From positions 496,001 through 560,000 of the forward strand of contig CAKULF010000001.1 of NCBI GenBank assembly GCA_934667125.1: a stretch of 64,000 nucleotides of DNA, written 5' to 3'. Under the pieces are notes generated by a model, which saw only the letters and a program-made list of their open reading frames with translations, did not search any database and had not been told where the DNA came from. Of the stretch, positions 44,663 to 54,257 are shown piece by piece. The DNA comes from an uncultured Candidatus Melainabacteria bacterium (lineage in GTDB: Bacteria > Cyanobacteriota > Vampirovibrionia > Gastranaerophilales > Gastranaerophilaceae). Numbering within the stretch: position 1 is the first letter of the stretch; each line of letters begins with the position of its first letter. The translations under genes were made by a program, and so were the position numbers.

Positions 44663-45646
44663 TTTTTGATTTTGCTTTTGGTTTTGATTTTGCTTATCTT
44701 GTTTGGTCGGGATTTTTTCAAAAATCGGATTAACAATTTTTTCCATCAAAACATTTTCAACAAAAATATCAATAGGTTTCATTAATAAAAACAAAGCAAC
44801 AAAACCGCTTATAGTCGCAACAATACTCTTATTTATTGTTTTATCTTTCAATAATTTTTTAATCGTATCCAATTTAGCAACTTGAATATTGCCATATTTT
44901 GCGTTTGATTTATTGAAAAACTTAATATATCTATCCGCTTGGATATTTTTTTCGCTTCTCATAATGTCATCAACGATTTTGCCTTGCGAAGATAAATAAT
45001 TTATAATCGGAGCTTGCTTATCTTTATCTTTAATATATTTTGTAATAATCCCATCATAATCCGATGATTCGTGAAAAGCTCCTAAAAGCTTATCTAAAAA
45101 GCTTTTTGCTTGAACTTTTATTTCGTTTGCTTGAGCGTGCTGATAAAAAGCTTCAACAAGTTCTGTTGAAAATTCTTCATTTTCTTTTCTTGGAAAAGTT
45201 GCACTATTAAGCTGATTTATAGTAAATTCCACAAGCTCTTTTTTATCCATTGCAGATAGCGAATCTTTAGCGCTTGCTATTCTAACGCCAATTTTTTGAC
45301 CCAGCGCAATAGCGCTTGATGGCAATATTACACTTGCAAAACCTTGAAAAATCGCTTGTCTTACGCTTCTTTTAGCACTTGGATTATAGGTCGTGTCCTC
45401 ATTTTTATATTTATCATAAATATCAGCCCCAAGATATAATAGCGCAGGAGCCCAAAGCGCCGTACCAAGGGATTTATTGATAGGCGAAATAGCACTTCCG
45501 ATTTCGTTTGAATAAGCTAAATATCTAATCGGAGGCTTGTTTAATACATCGTTTGTTTCTTTCTTTTTATTGCTCATCACAATATTTTGTGCAATGAACT
45601 TCTGATATAATTTATATTCCGGCTTGTTTGCAATAACTTTTTCCAT
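44645..45646 (-). CDS. MTP18-like (mitochondrial fission process protein family) membrane protein with insert
   Basis: 333 residues. Residues 40-130 read PPIRYLAYSNEIGSA, then LYLGADIYDKYKN, then RQAIFQGFASVILPSSAI. Residues 275-315 read SIVATISGFVALFLLMKPID followed by VENVLMEKI. From memory, eukaryotic MTP18/MTFP1 has RYLGYANEVGEA, ADAIDKGKK, WQALASVAIP and HPIDRSVDFLL in the same order. The bacterial protein carries an extra helical insert of about 140 residues between the halves. Membrane segments fit the hydrophobic stretches near 55-70, 100-120 and 278-296. The tail is Lys/Gln/Asn repeats. Function in a bacterium is unknown. The gene is convergent with prfB. Confidence 0.55.
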   Translation of the reverse strand: MEKVIANKPEYKLYQKFIAQNIVMSNKKKETNDVLNKPPIRYLAYSNEIGSAISPINKSLGTALWAPALLYLGADIYDKYKNEDTTYNPSAKRSVRQAIFQGFASVILPSSAIALGQKIGVRIASAKDSLSAMDKKELVEFTINQLNSATFPRKENEEFSTELVEAFYQHAQANEIKVQAKSFLDKLLGAFHESSDYDGIITKYIKDKDKQAPIINYLSSQGKIVDDIMRSEKNIQADRYIKFFNKSNAKYGNIQVAKLDTIKKLLKDKTINKSIVATISGFVALFLLMKPIDIFVENVLMEKIVNPIFEKIPTKQDKQNQNQKQNQKLNSAS

Positions 45647-45726
45647 AGGTGGATTGTCATTATAATATGCTAAAAATTTTAAATCAATTGTTGTATTTAA
45701 AACTATATCTTTGATAAAATAGAGCT

Positions 45727-46500
45727 ATGATTTTAGTTATTGATATTGGAAATACAAATACATCCATCGGAATTTTTAAAAAAGATGAGTTGATTAATAC
45801 ATATAGTTTATCTTCCGACATTAAAAAAACAGAAGATGAATACGGAATTTCGCTTGTTACAATTTTAAATCATCATAATTTAACTTCAAAAATCAAAGGC
45901 GCAATGATTTCTTCTGTTGTTCCGCAATTGGGAGAGGTTTTTAAGGGCGCTGTTGAAAAATATTTAAAGATTAAAAGTGTAAATTTATCTTATAAATCAA
46001 AAATGCCAATCAAATTAAACCTTGAAAACAACAGGGAAATAGGGGCAGACAGGATAGCTAACGCAACAGCGGCGAAGATTAAATATAATTTGCCTGCTAT
46101 TGTAATTGATTTTGGAACGGCAACAACTTTTGATATTGTTGATGAAAATTCTTGTTTTGTAGGCGGTATCATCGCCCCAGGGTTAAAAATCCAAGCAAAA
46201 GCACTGTCGCAATTTACATCAAAACTTCCAAAATTGAAAATTGAAGCGGTTAATTCCGCTATAGGTAAAAACACTATTGACGCTATGTTATCAGGGATTG
46301 TTTTAGGTCATAAAGAAATGATAAACGGAATGATTAAAAGATGCAGCGCAGAATTAAAAGAAAAACCGACAATAATCGCAACGGGAGGCTATTCAAGCGT
46401 TTTATTTAATGACCTTGATAAAACAATTGATTATGTTGACAAAGACCTTACGTTGTTTGGCTTAAAAGAATTGTATAACTTGAATGTTGAAAAGGAATAA
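45727..46500 (+). CDS. coaX: Type III pantothenate kinase
   Basis: First step of coenzyme A synthesis, using an ASKHA fold. The phosphate motif MILVIDIGNTNTSIGIF is at the N-terminus, PHOSPHATE-2 type VIDFGTATTFDIV near 123-135, GGIIAPGLKIQ near 143 and ATGGYS near 218. The 257 residues are a normal length. Followed 2 nt later by dut, probably co-transcribed. Confidence 0.94.
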   Translation: MILVIDIGNTNTSIGIFKKDELINTYSLSSDIKKTEDEYGISLVTILNHHNLTSKIKGAMISSVVPQLGEVFKGAVEKYLKIKSVNLSYKSKMPIKLNLENNREIGADRIANATAAKIKYNLPAIVIDFGTATTFDIVDENSCFVGGIIAPGLKIQAKALSQFTSKLPKLKIEAVNSAIGKNTIDAMLSGIVLGHKEMINGMIKRCSAELKEKPTIIATGGYSSVLFNDLDKTIDYVDKDLTLFGLKELYNLNVEKE

Positions 46501-46502
46501 AT

Positions 46503-46955
46503 ATGAATAAAGAAAATTTAACCCTAAAAATTAAAAAATTAGATAATTTTGTTTCAATGCCTGAATATAAAACCTCAGGTGCAAGCGCAATGGACCTTGT
46601 TGCTGCAATTGAAGAAGATGTTGTAATTCCATCTGGCGAAATTAGAATGATTAAAACAGGCATAGCAATTGAACTTCCGCACAACACAGAAGCTCAAGTT
46701 CGCTCTCGTTCAGGTCTTGCAATTAAATCAGGGATTGCTGTCGTTAATGGAATTGGAACAATTGATGAGGATTATCGTGGCGAAATTTGCGTTGGATTAA
46801 TCAATTTATCAAAAGTTGATTTTACAATTCATAGAGGCGATAGAATTGCTCAAATGGCAATAATGGAAGTATTAAAACCAAGTGTTGTACTAGCCGATGA
46901 ATTATCTGACACAACTCGCTCCGCAGGCGGTTTTGGCTCAACAGGCATTAAATAG
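46503..46955 (+). CDS. dut: dUTP diphosphatase (dUTPase)
   Basis: Trimeric enzyme that hydrolyses dUTP to dUMP. Motifs in order: ASAMDLVAAIE (I), VRSRSGLAIKSGI (II), NGIGTIDEDYRGEI (III), RGDRIAQMAI (IV) and the C-terminal RSAGGFGSTG (V). 150 residues. Directly follows coaX. Confidence 0.96.
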   Translation: MNKENLTLKIKKLDNFVSMPEYKTSGASAMDLVAAIEEDVVIPSGEIRMIKTGIAIELPHNTEAQVRSRSGLAIKSGIAVVNGIGTIDEDYRGEICVGLINLSKVDFTIHRGDRIAQMAIMEVLKPSVVLADELSDTTRSAGGFGSTGIK

Positions 46956-46990
46956 TTTATTAATAAAAATAAGTGGAATTAAATATATAG

Positions 46991-49321
46991 ATGTACGGTT
47001 TTAAATTTGAACTTGATGATTTTCAAAAGGAAGCCATTGAACATATTGAAAATGGCAAAAGCGTAGTGGTGTGCGCTCCAACGGGTGCAGGAAAAACTTG
47101 CATTGCTCAAGCTGCTATTAATTTTGCGCTTGAAAAAGGCGATAGAATTTTTTATACAACACCTCTAAAAGCCTTATCAAATCAAAAGTTTAATGATTTT
47201 TCCGCTATATATGGGGCTGATTGCGTTGGGCTTTTAACAGGCGACACAACGATTAATCGTGACGCTCAGATAGTTATTATGACAACTGAAGTCTTTAGAA
47301 ATATGCTTTATGGAACGACTTTCGGCTCTGTTAAAGACAATCTTAAAGATGTTAAATATGTTGTGCTTGACGAGGTTCATTATATGAACGATGAATCCCG
47401 AGGAACAGTCTGGGAAGAGAGCATTATTTATTGCCCGACAAATATCCAAATAATAGCGCTTTCCGCTACGGTTAAAAATTCTCGCCAACTAACAGATTGG
47501 ATTAATACGGTTCATTCCAGAACCGAACTTGTTTATACGGATTTTCGTCCTGTTCCACTTCGATTTTTCTATTATGATTCATCTAAACCAAATCAAATCT
47601 TGCCATTATTATCCCCAGGGGGCGAATTAAACAAGAAAATCAGACCCGAGAGCAAATATAAATATTTTAATAAAAAAGATAAAATCAAAAATCCGACGAC
47701 TTCAATTGTTGAAGTTTTAAAAGAAAAAAATATGCTTCCTGCTATTTATTTCACGTTTTCAAGAAAAAAATGCGACGAAAACGCAAGAAAATGCTTGAAA
47801 TTGGAACTTTTATCAAAAGAGGAACATATTGAAGCAAATAAAATTATTGATGAATATTTAAGGGAAAATACATATCTTGAAAACAACCCGCAACTGGACT
47901 TAATCCGCTCAGGAATAGCTTCGCACCATGCCGGACTTCTTCCGGGATGGAAAAATTTGGTTGAAAAATTATTCCAAAAAGGATTAATCAAGGTTGTTTT
48001 TGCAACTGAAACCCTTGCAGCAGGAATAAACATGCCTGCTCGCACAACAATAATCTCATCTATTTCAAAAAGAACAGATAGCGGACATCGAACCCTTAGC
48101 GCTAACGAATTTTTACAAATGTCAGGACGTGCTGGGCGTCGTGGGATGGATGAAATCGGCTATGTTGTGGTTGTTGGAACGCCTTTCCAAACGCCCGATG
48201 AGGTTGCAACATTAGTTAAATCAGACGCTAATCCATTAGAGAGCAAATTTAGCCCGAGTTATTCTATGGTTTTGAATTTGTTGCAAAGATTTTCGATTGA
48301 AGAAGCAAAAGAATTGATATTCAGGACTTTTGGCTATTTTTCTTCAACCGATAGATTAACTCCTTTAATTTCTAAAAAAAGAAATAGAGAAAAAAATATC
48401 GAAGAACTTCACGATTTTACCTGCAAATATCATTTAACGGATGAGGATTTTATCAATTTTGGCAAATTAAAAAACCAGTTTGTTCAAATGAGGACATTGT
48501 ATAAAACCCTTAAAAGACAGGCAAAAGGCAAATATAAAAACCCAAAACAGGCTCCTGAAGTTATAGAATTTGAAAAAAAATCTCTTGAACTTGGTAAAAG
48601 AGTTGAAAAATTTGGCTGTAATCATTGTAAAATCTATAAGCGCCACAAAAAATGTCTTGAATTGACTTTGAGATATCAAAAAGATTTAAAAGAATTAGAT
48701 AGAGAAATTGAATTTCAAAAAGATATTTATTGGCAAAAATTCTTAGCCCACAAAAACATCCTAGAAATTACAGACAATCTTAAAGACAATTATCCGACCG
48801 AAAAAGGCAAGATTACAATGGGTTTAAGATGTGAAAACGAGTTGTATTTGTCTGAAATTATTTTATCGGGCTTATTGGATAACTTATCGGTTGTTGAGCT
48901 GGCTTCTGTTATTTGCGCTCTTGAAAGCGAAGAGATTAGAAATACAGATGAAAAATTGTCTAAGCCTTGTTCAAAAAATGTTAGAAAAACTCTAAATCAA
49001 ATTAAAGACATTAAAAGAAAGATTTTCTTGCTTGAAAGAGATAACCATATTGAAAATGCTATGAATTTGAATACGCATTTTTGTTGGTTTATTGAATATT
49101 GGATTGGGGCAAATATGGCGCCTGATAACGACAATATGAAAACTTGGGAAAATATGTTTGAAGATAGCGAATTTTCACAAGGCGATATTGTTAGAACTTT
49201 TAAAAGAACAATTGATGTTTTAAGGCAATTGACTATAATTGAGGGGATTAACCCAACTTTAGCGCAAAACGCACGTGACGCCATAAAATTGATTAATGTT
49301 GAGCCGATTAACGTTGATTAG
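46991..49321 (+). CDS. Ski2/Mtr4-like DEAD/H-box helicase with DSHCT domain
   Basis: ATP-dependent RNA helicase of 776 residues. Motifs: Walker A APTGAGKTCIAQ near 31-42, DEVH box VVLDEVHYMNDE, SAT as LSATVKN, helicase-C region SHHAGLLPGWK and MSGRAGRRGMDEIG near 380. The C-terminal half is the helical DSHCT region (GLLDNLSVVELASVICALE). An Mtr4-type zinc-like pair CNHCKIYKRHKKC lies near 540. Such proteins are common in cyanobacteria and plastids (ISE2 relatives) and rare in other bacteria, so this supports the inferred lineage. Likely role in RNA maturation or decay. Confidence 0.88.
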   Translation: MYGFKFELDDFQKEAIEHIENGKSVVVCAPTGAGKTCIAQAAINFALEKGDRIFYTTPLKALSNQKFNDFSAIYGADCVGLLTGDTTINRDAQIVIMTTEVFRNMLYGTTFGSVKDNLKDVKYVVLDEVHYMNDESRGTVWEESIIYCPTNIQIIALSATVKNSRQLTDWINTVHSRTELVYTDFRPVPLRFFYYDSSKPNQILPLLSPGGELNKKIRPESKYKYFNKKDKIKNPTTSIVEVLKEKNMLPAIYFTFSRKKCDENARKCLKLELLSKEEHIEANKIIDEYLRENTYLENNPQLDLIRSGIASHHAGLLPGWKNLVEKLFQKGLIKVVFATETLAAGINMPARTTIISSISKRTDSGHRTLSANEFLQMSGRAGRRGMDEIGYVVVVGTPFQTPDEVATLVKSDANPLESKFSPSYSMVLNLLQRFSIEEAKELIFRTFGYFSSTDRLTPLISKKRNREKNIEELHDFTCKYHLTDEDFINFGKLKNQFVQMRTLYKTLKRQAKGKYKNPKQAPEVIEFEKKSLELGKRVEKFGCNHCKIYKRHKKCLELTLRYQKDLKELDREIEFQKDIYWQKFLAHKNILEITDNLKDNYPTEKGKITMGLRCENELYLSEIILSGLLDNLSVVELASVICALESEEIRNTDEKLSKPCSKNVRKTLNQIKDIKRKIFLLERDNHIENAMNLNTHFCWFIEYWIGANMAPDNDNMKTWENMFEDSEFSQGDIVRTFKRTIDVLRQLTIIEGINPTLAQNARDAIKLINVEPINVD

Positions 49322-49328
49322 CCTTGCT

Positions 49329-50000
49329 TTACCCTTGTTTCAATTTTCTTCTTATGGCTTTATAATTTGGAATAATGTTACCAACTTCTATCCAAAATTT
49401 TTCAGAATGGTTCTTAACCCTTGTGTGACAAAGTTCATGGATTATTACATAATCAATACAATCAAAATCATATCTCATTAAATTGATATTTAAGCTTATA
49501 TCATTAAAATATGAACAGCTTCCAAAACGGGTTTTTTGGTTTCTTAAAGACACTTTTCTATACTTAAAACCATATTTTTTAGCAAGATAATTCAATCTAT
49601 CCGGAAGATAGTTTTTTGCTTCAATTTTTAGAGTCTTTAAATAAGCTTCTTTTAGCTTGTCTTGAACTATTTCAGAATTAAAATTAATATCTTTGGGATA
49701 ATAAAAATAGACTATGTTTTTCTTTGTTTCGACTTTTAAAGAATCGCTTTCAATAATTTTTAATGTTTCAAACTTTGTTTTTAAATCTTTTGATAAAAAA
49801 TTTTCTTCTTTTTTGAAGCCTTTTATCTTTTCAAAATTAGACAACAAAAACTCTCTTGCCGCTTTATAAGGGCAATATACAGGCATAGTTACAAGAATTG
49901 TATTATCTTGTTTGAGCGATATTTTAATATTTTTTGAAAAACAATGTTTCTTATAATTTATCTTAAAATTTTCAATTTCTTCTGTTTTGGTTTTATTCAT
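49329..50000 (-). CDS. YgjP-type SprT-like metallopeptidase (DUF45)
   Basis: 223 residues, soluble. The zinc motif HELCHTRVKNHSEKFW near residue 180 contains HExxH and the downstream His of the YgjP/UTP-pyrophosphatase-associated family. The conserved N-terminal region contains RKVSLRNQKTRFGSCS. It overlaps the R3H ATPase gene by 8 nt and may be translated with it. The physiological substrate is not established. Confidence 0.8.
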   Translation of the reverse strand: MNKTKTEEIENFKINYKKHCFSKNIKISLKQDNTILVTMPVYCPYKAAREFLLSNFEKIKGFKKEENFLSKDLKTKFETLKIIESDSLKVETKKNIVYFYYPKDINFNSEIVQDKLKEAYLKTLKIEAKNYLPDRLNYLAKKYGFKYRKVSLRNQKTRFGSCSYFNDISLNINLMRYDFDCIDYVIIHELCHTRVKNHSEKFWIEVGNIIPNYKAIRRKLKQG

Positions 50001-51582
50001 CTTTAAATATTTTTAGGTGTCTTTTAACTCCCTCGTTAACACTAACAGATTTATAACCGTTGGCGTCCACCAGTTCGTGTTGGAGTTTTCTTATATATTG
50101 TTCTTGCGGTTGAAGTTCAACCACTTCTGCTCCCTCATCAAGCTTTGCTAAAGCTGCATTAACTTCATCAAGCGCAATTTCAGCTTGGTCTTTGTATTCC
50201 GTTATTGTTTCAACTTCTTGATTTTCTTGGGTTAAATTAAGTGCCTCTTTTAACACCCTTTGAATTTGGCTCATAGAGTTTGTTCTAACGAAAAAGACAG
50301 GCAATTTATACTCATTTGCGGTTGATAAAATTTTTGTTCCGCCTTTTGCAAAGTTTTTATGTGCGATAACAAAATCCGCTTCTTCAACAGAACGAACGAT
50401 TGAAGCGTCTATATCCAATCTTTCGATTAATTTATCAACAATTGACCTTGAAACGGCGTAGATATAGATTTTTTTATGCTTTTTATTTTCTTTAATATAT
50501 TTTTGACGATTAAAGCTAAAGCTTAGAGCTGAAGAGGTTTCAACCTTTTTATCCAATTCTTCAACTTTTTTGATTATTTCATTTTCTTTTTTGGCTGGTT
50601 TATAATTGCCATCAACCTTACGAATTTCAGGAGTTATCGGCCAACCTCTTAAAATGTAGTCGACAGCTTCTGCTGTATCTTTATATATAGCTAAAGTGTT
50701 TCTATCTATAATTTCAATAACGATATCAAAAGTCGGTTGTTTTTGGCGCTCTAGGATTGTTTTTTGGCAACCTCTGTGTTTTGCTTCCTCGTCACCCAAT
50801 GTAACAGTATCAATTCCGCCAACCAAATCTGATAGCGTTGGGTTTTTAATTAAGTTATCAAGTGTATTACCGTGGGCAGTTGCTATTAACATAACCCCAC
50901 GTTCTGCTATGGTTCTTGCTGCGGCTGCTTCAAGCTCCGTACCTATTTCATCAACCACAATAACTTCAGGAGTATGGTTTTCAACCGCTTCAATCATTAC
51001 ATCTTTTTGAAATTCGGGTTGAGCAACTTGCATTCTGCGAGCTTTACCGATTGCAGGATGAGCCACATCGCCATCGCCTGCTATTTCGTTTGACGTATCA
51101 ACAACGACAACACGTTTACCCAATTCATCTGCCATCAAGCGAGTGATTTCTCTTAATTTTGTTGTTTTTCCAACCCCTGGGCGACCCAAAAATAGGATTG
51201 ATTTATTTTGTACAACAAAATCTCTGATACATTCAATTGTTCCCGTTATAACCCTACCAATACGACAAGTTAAACCAACAATTTTTCCTTGACGGTTTCT
51301 AATTGCACTAATTCTATGCAAAGTTCCAGCTATACCAGAACGGTTATCGTGCGTAAATTCGGGAAGTCTGTCTGTTATATAATCAAGGTCATCACGAGCG
51401 ATTATTTCATTTCCAAGAGAGATTATTTTTCCGTTTCCAAGACGAATTTCGGGAATTCTTCCAATATCAAGAACAATTTCAATAGCTTCATCCAAAAGCC
51501 CCTCTTGAATGTTGCGCTTAATCTTGAGGGGCAAAATCTCGATTAATTTTTCTATGTCATTTTTAAATTGTAATTCGCTCAT
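49993..51582 (-). CDS. R3H-domain SpoIIIAA/Ycf45-like ATPase
   Basis: 529 residues. AAA-type ATPase core with Walker A LFLGRPGVGKTTKLREI near 130, Walker B-like EVIVVDEIGTELEA near 205 and the sensor region LIATAHGNTLDNLI. Central residues 380-440 form a separate alpha/beta segment (IYIYAVSRSIVDKLIERLD). The C-terminus is an R3H domain (IRKLQHELVDANGYKS). This domain order matches cyanobacterial and plastid Ycf45-type proteins. R3H domains bind single-stranded nucleic acid. Its presence supports a cyanobacteria-related host. Role unknown, possibly RNA or DNA binding. Confidence 0.9.
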   Translation of the reverse strand: MSELQFKNDIEKLIEILPLKIKRNIQEGLLDEAIEIVLDIGRIPEIRLGNGKIISLGNEIIARDDLDYITDRLPEFTHDNRSGIAGTLHRISAIRNRQGKIVGLTCRIGRVITGTIECIRDFVVQNKSILFLGRPGVGKTTKLREITRLMADELGKRVVVVDTSNEIAGDGDVAHPAIGKARRMQVAQPEFQKDVMIEAVENHTPEVIVVDEIGTELEAAAARTIAERGVMLIATAHGNTLDNLIKNPTLSDLVGGIDTVTLGDEEAKHRGCQKTILERQKQPTFDIVIEIIDRNTLAIYKDTAEAVDYILRGWPITPEIRKVDGNYKPAKKENEIIKKVEELDKKVETSSALSFSFNRQKYIKENKKHKKIYIYAVSRSIVDKLIERLDIDASIVRSVEEADFVIAHKNFAKGGTKILSTANEYKLPVFFVRTNSMSQIQRVLKEALNLTQENQEVETITEYKDQAEIALDEVNAALAKLDEGAEVVELQPQEQYIRKLQHELVDANGYKSVSVNEGVKRHLKIFKDE

Positions 51583-51711
51583 TTACCTTTTGCCTTTTAC
51601 CTTTGCCATCTTCTCTTTAATTATATAATTCCACAAAGTAAAGAATTATGAACATATTTTTGAAAAATTGAAACAGTTTGAAATAATGTAATAATCACAC
51701 TTTTAAGCTTT

Positions 51712-52803
51712 TTAGTTGTTAAATCTGAATACTATAATATCCCCATCTTCAACAACATAATCTTTTCCCTCAAGACGAGCTACCCCTTTTTCACGAGCTG
51801 CTGCCCAAGAACCTGCTGAAATAAAATCGTCATAAGATACAACTTCGGCTTTAATAAAGCCTTTTTCAAAGTCTGTATGAATAACGCCGGCCGCAGCAGG
51901 AGCTTTTATTCCTTTTGTGATTGTCCAAGCTCTGACTTCTTTTTCGCCTGCTGTGATGTAGGTTCTAAGATTTAAAATGTCATAAGCAGATTTAATCATT
52001 CGCTCAATACCTGAATTTTTTATTCCAAGTTCGGCAAGATAATTTTTTGCTTCTTCTTCACCTAAATCCACAAGCTCTTCTTCTAAATTAGCGCAAATCC
52101 TAACTACTTGAGCGTTAGCACCTGCATATTCTTCAACTTGTTTAGTGTAATTATTACCCTCTTTTAAATCCATTTCAGAAACGTTAGCGCAATAAATAAC
52201 GGGTTTTGACATCAATAAATGACAAAAATGAAGCGCACGCTTTTCATCAAGCGTAAAGTCGGATGAATCTATAAATTGACCTTTTTCAAGGTAAGGCATA
52301 CATTTATTTATAACGCTATCTTGAATTTTCGCTTCCTTGTCGCCCGATTTAACTTGCTTTGCAATACGTTTTGAAATATTTTCAAGAGTAGACATATCAG
52401 CAAGCGCAAGTTCCATATTTATTGTTTCAATATCATCAACAGGGTTAACTTTTCCATTAACGTGGATAGTGTTAACATCATCAAAACAACGAACAACTTG
52501 AACAATAGCGTCGCATTCTCTTATGTTGTGTAAAAATTGGTTTCCAAGTCCCTCGCCTTTGCTTGCGCCTTTAACAAGACCAGCTATATCCATAAATTCA
52601 ATCGTTGTCGGAATAACAGTTTGAGTATGAACAAGGTCTTTTAATTTGTACAATCTTTCATCAGGAACAGAAACAACCCCAACATTAGGTTCAATTGTGC
52701 AAAACGGATAATTTGCGCTTTGAGCATTTTTAGCACTTGTCAAAGCATTAAAAAGGGTTGATTTTCCAACGTTTGGAAGCCCTACTATACCAACTTTTAA
52801 CAT
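51712..52803 (-). CDS. ychF: Ribosome-binding ATPase YchF
   Basis: Obg-family P-loop protein that prefers ATP to GTP. G1 motif GLPNVGKSTLFNALT at 7-21, G3 DIAGLVKGASKGEGLGN near 71-87, and the C-terminal TGS domain beginning LRTYITAGEKEVRAWTI and ending EDGDIIVFRFNN. The 363 residues are typical. Conserved in nearly all bacteria; takes part in translation and stress responses. Confidence 0.96.
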   Translation of the reverse strand: MLKVGIVGLPNVGKSTLFNALTSAKNAQSANYPFCTIEPNVGVVSVPDERLYKLKDLVHTQTVIPTTIEFMDIAGLVKGASKGEGLGNQFLHNIRECDAIVQVVRCFDDVNTIHVNGKVNPVDDIETINMELALADMSTLENISKRIAKQVKSGDKEAKIQDSVINKCMPYLEKGQFIDSSDFTLDEKRALHFCHLLMSKPVIYCANVSEMDLKEGNNYTKQVEEYAGANAQVVRICANLEEELVDLGEEEAKNYLAELGIKNSGIERMIKSAYDILNLRTYITAGEKEVRAWTITKGIKAPAAAGVIHTDFEKGFIKAEVVSYDDFISAGSWAAAREKGVARLEGKDYVVEDGDIIVFRFNN

Positions 52804-52870
52804 TTATATTTTCCTTATTTTTTCGTGATTAATATGGTTAATTTTATCACAAAAACATATAAACGTTAAA

Positions 52871-53971
52871 TTAGGAATATATTTGACCTTTCTTTTCGTG
52901 CTTACCTTCTTTTAAGCGCTCGCCAACCATTTCAAGAATATCTTCAGGCATTAATTTTTCAATGTCATCGGGTTCAAAATTAACAATTCCACAAGTAATT
53001 GAAAAACCGTTAGCTCTATCAAAATCTTTTTGCCACTTTTTAATTTGATAAATTTCAGCGCTCTTATCATATCTTGCAGAAAAATATTCATCCAGCGTTT
53101 CATTATTATACACAACGGTTTTTGAATTATAATCATCTGTTGATTTTAACAAATTATCCATTCTTATTAGAGTAGCTTTCGTATCAACATCTTTTTCGGT
53201 TGCGGCTGCTGTTTCAAGCATAATTTCATAATGTTCTTCAAGAGAATTTTTAAGTCTGTCTAAAAGTTCATTAAATGTCGGATTGTTTCTTATTTGTCCG
53301 CTTTCATCCGCTTTAGCAAGGTCCTCGTAAGCTGAAATATAAAATTTCAATTCTTTTAAGCGAGTTATAAATGAGGTTTCTTTTTCGTCTTCTGCTAATT
53401 TCTTTTGCAATTTTGTTTCATAAACAGACATATAGCTTTTCATTTTTTCATTAGACAACAAAGATTTTTGAATAGCAGAACAAATATTGTTAACTTCATC
53501 ATCATTTTCATCTGAAAAAATTAAAACAAACTCTTCTCCGCCAAATCTGTATGAACCCAAATGATGCTCTCTTGCACTATTTTGAACTGTGTGAGCAATT
53601 TCTTGAATAAATTTATCGCCAACTTCATAACTTAAAATTTCATTGATGGATTTAAAATTATCCATATCAAACATTGCAACTTTTAAAGGTTTATTTTGAG
53701 ATAATGCTTCATCCATTTTTTCTTGCAAGCGCAAAAGAAGATAATGCTTATCTCTTAAGCCTGTAAAATTATCTCTTGTAATAGCATAGTTGGAGTTATT
53801 TGTTTGAATATTATTCGGAACGCTTGATGAGCGGACAAAAACATCTCCCGCCGCATTATTTGCTCTTGATAGATATCTTCCGCCTTTTGGCAATGAAGTA
53901 ATTGTGTTTTGCGTTGTTAATTTTTTTGCGAAATTTATATTTCTTACAGAATTAAGATTTATTGCTAACAT
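52871..53971 (-). CDS. GGDEF-domain diguanylate cyclase with large internal insert
   Basis: 366 residues, no membrane segments. The N-terminus MLAINLNSVRNINFAKKL has the short Phe-centred element seen in other proteins here. The GGDEF domain begins near 75 (GLRDKHYLLLRL), the metal-binding Asp lies in MFDMDNFKSINE and the active loop is GSYRFGGEEFVLIFSDE near 140, so the catalytic residues look intact. Roughly 150 residues of helical sequence are inserted before the last strands (SITCGIVNFEPDD), which is unusual. Expected to make c-di-GMP. No sensor domain is recognised. Confidence 0.7.
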   Translation of the reverse strand: MLAINLNSVRNINFAKKLTTQNTITSLPKGGRYLSRANNAAGDVFVRSSSVPNNIQTNNSNYAITRDNFTGLRDKHYLLLRLQEKMDEALSQNKPLKVAMFDMDNFKSINEILSYEVGDKFIQEIAHTVQNSAREHHLGSYRFGGEEFVLIFSDENDDEVNNICSAIQKSLLSNEKMKSYMSVYETKLQKKLAEDEKETSFITRLKELKFYISAYEDLAKADESGQIRNNPTFNELLDRLKNSLEEHYEIMLETAAATEKDVDTKATLIRMDNLLKSTDDYNSKTVVYNNETLDEYFSARYDKSAEIYQIKKWQKDFDRANGFSITCGIVNFEPDDIEKLMPEDILEMVGERLKEGKHEKKGQIYS

Positions 53972-54257
53972 AATGATTTTACAGTCTTATAATACAAATA
54001 TAAATAACATAAAAATTTTATTTTTTGCTTTTTTATTAAAGTTTGTTAAGAATAAAAAATATTTTTAATATTTCACAACTATTTTTTAATAAAATATTAT
54101 AAAAGTTAAGAAATATTAAGCTGTAAAGATATTTAATTACTTGTATTTAGCTATTTTACCAATTTAATATCATAAAATTTAGCAATTTTAATTCCCAAAA
54201 ATACTTTATCAATACATAAGAGTTTACTAACATTAAATTATACGGAGTTACAATAAC

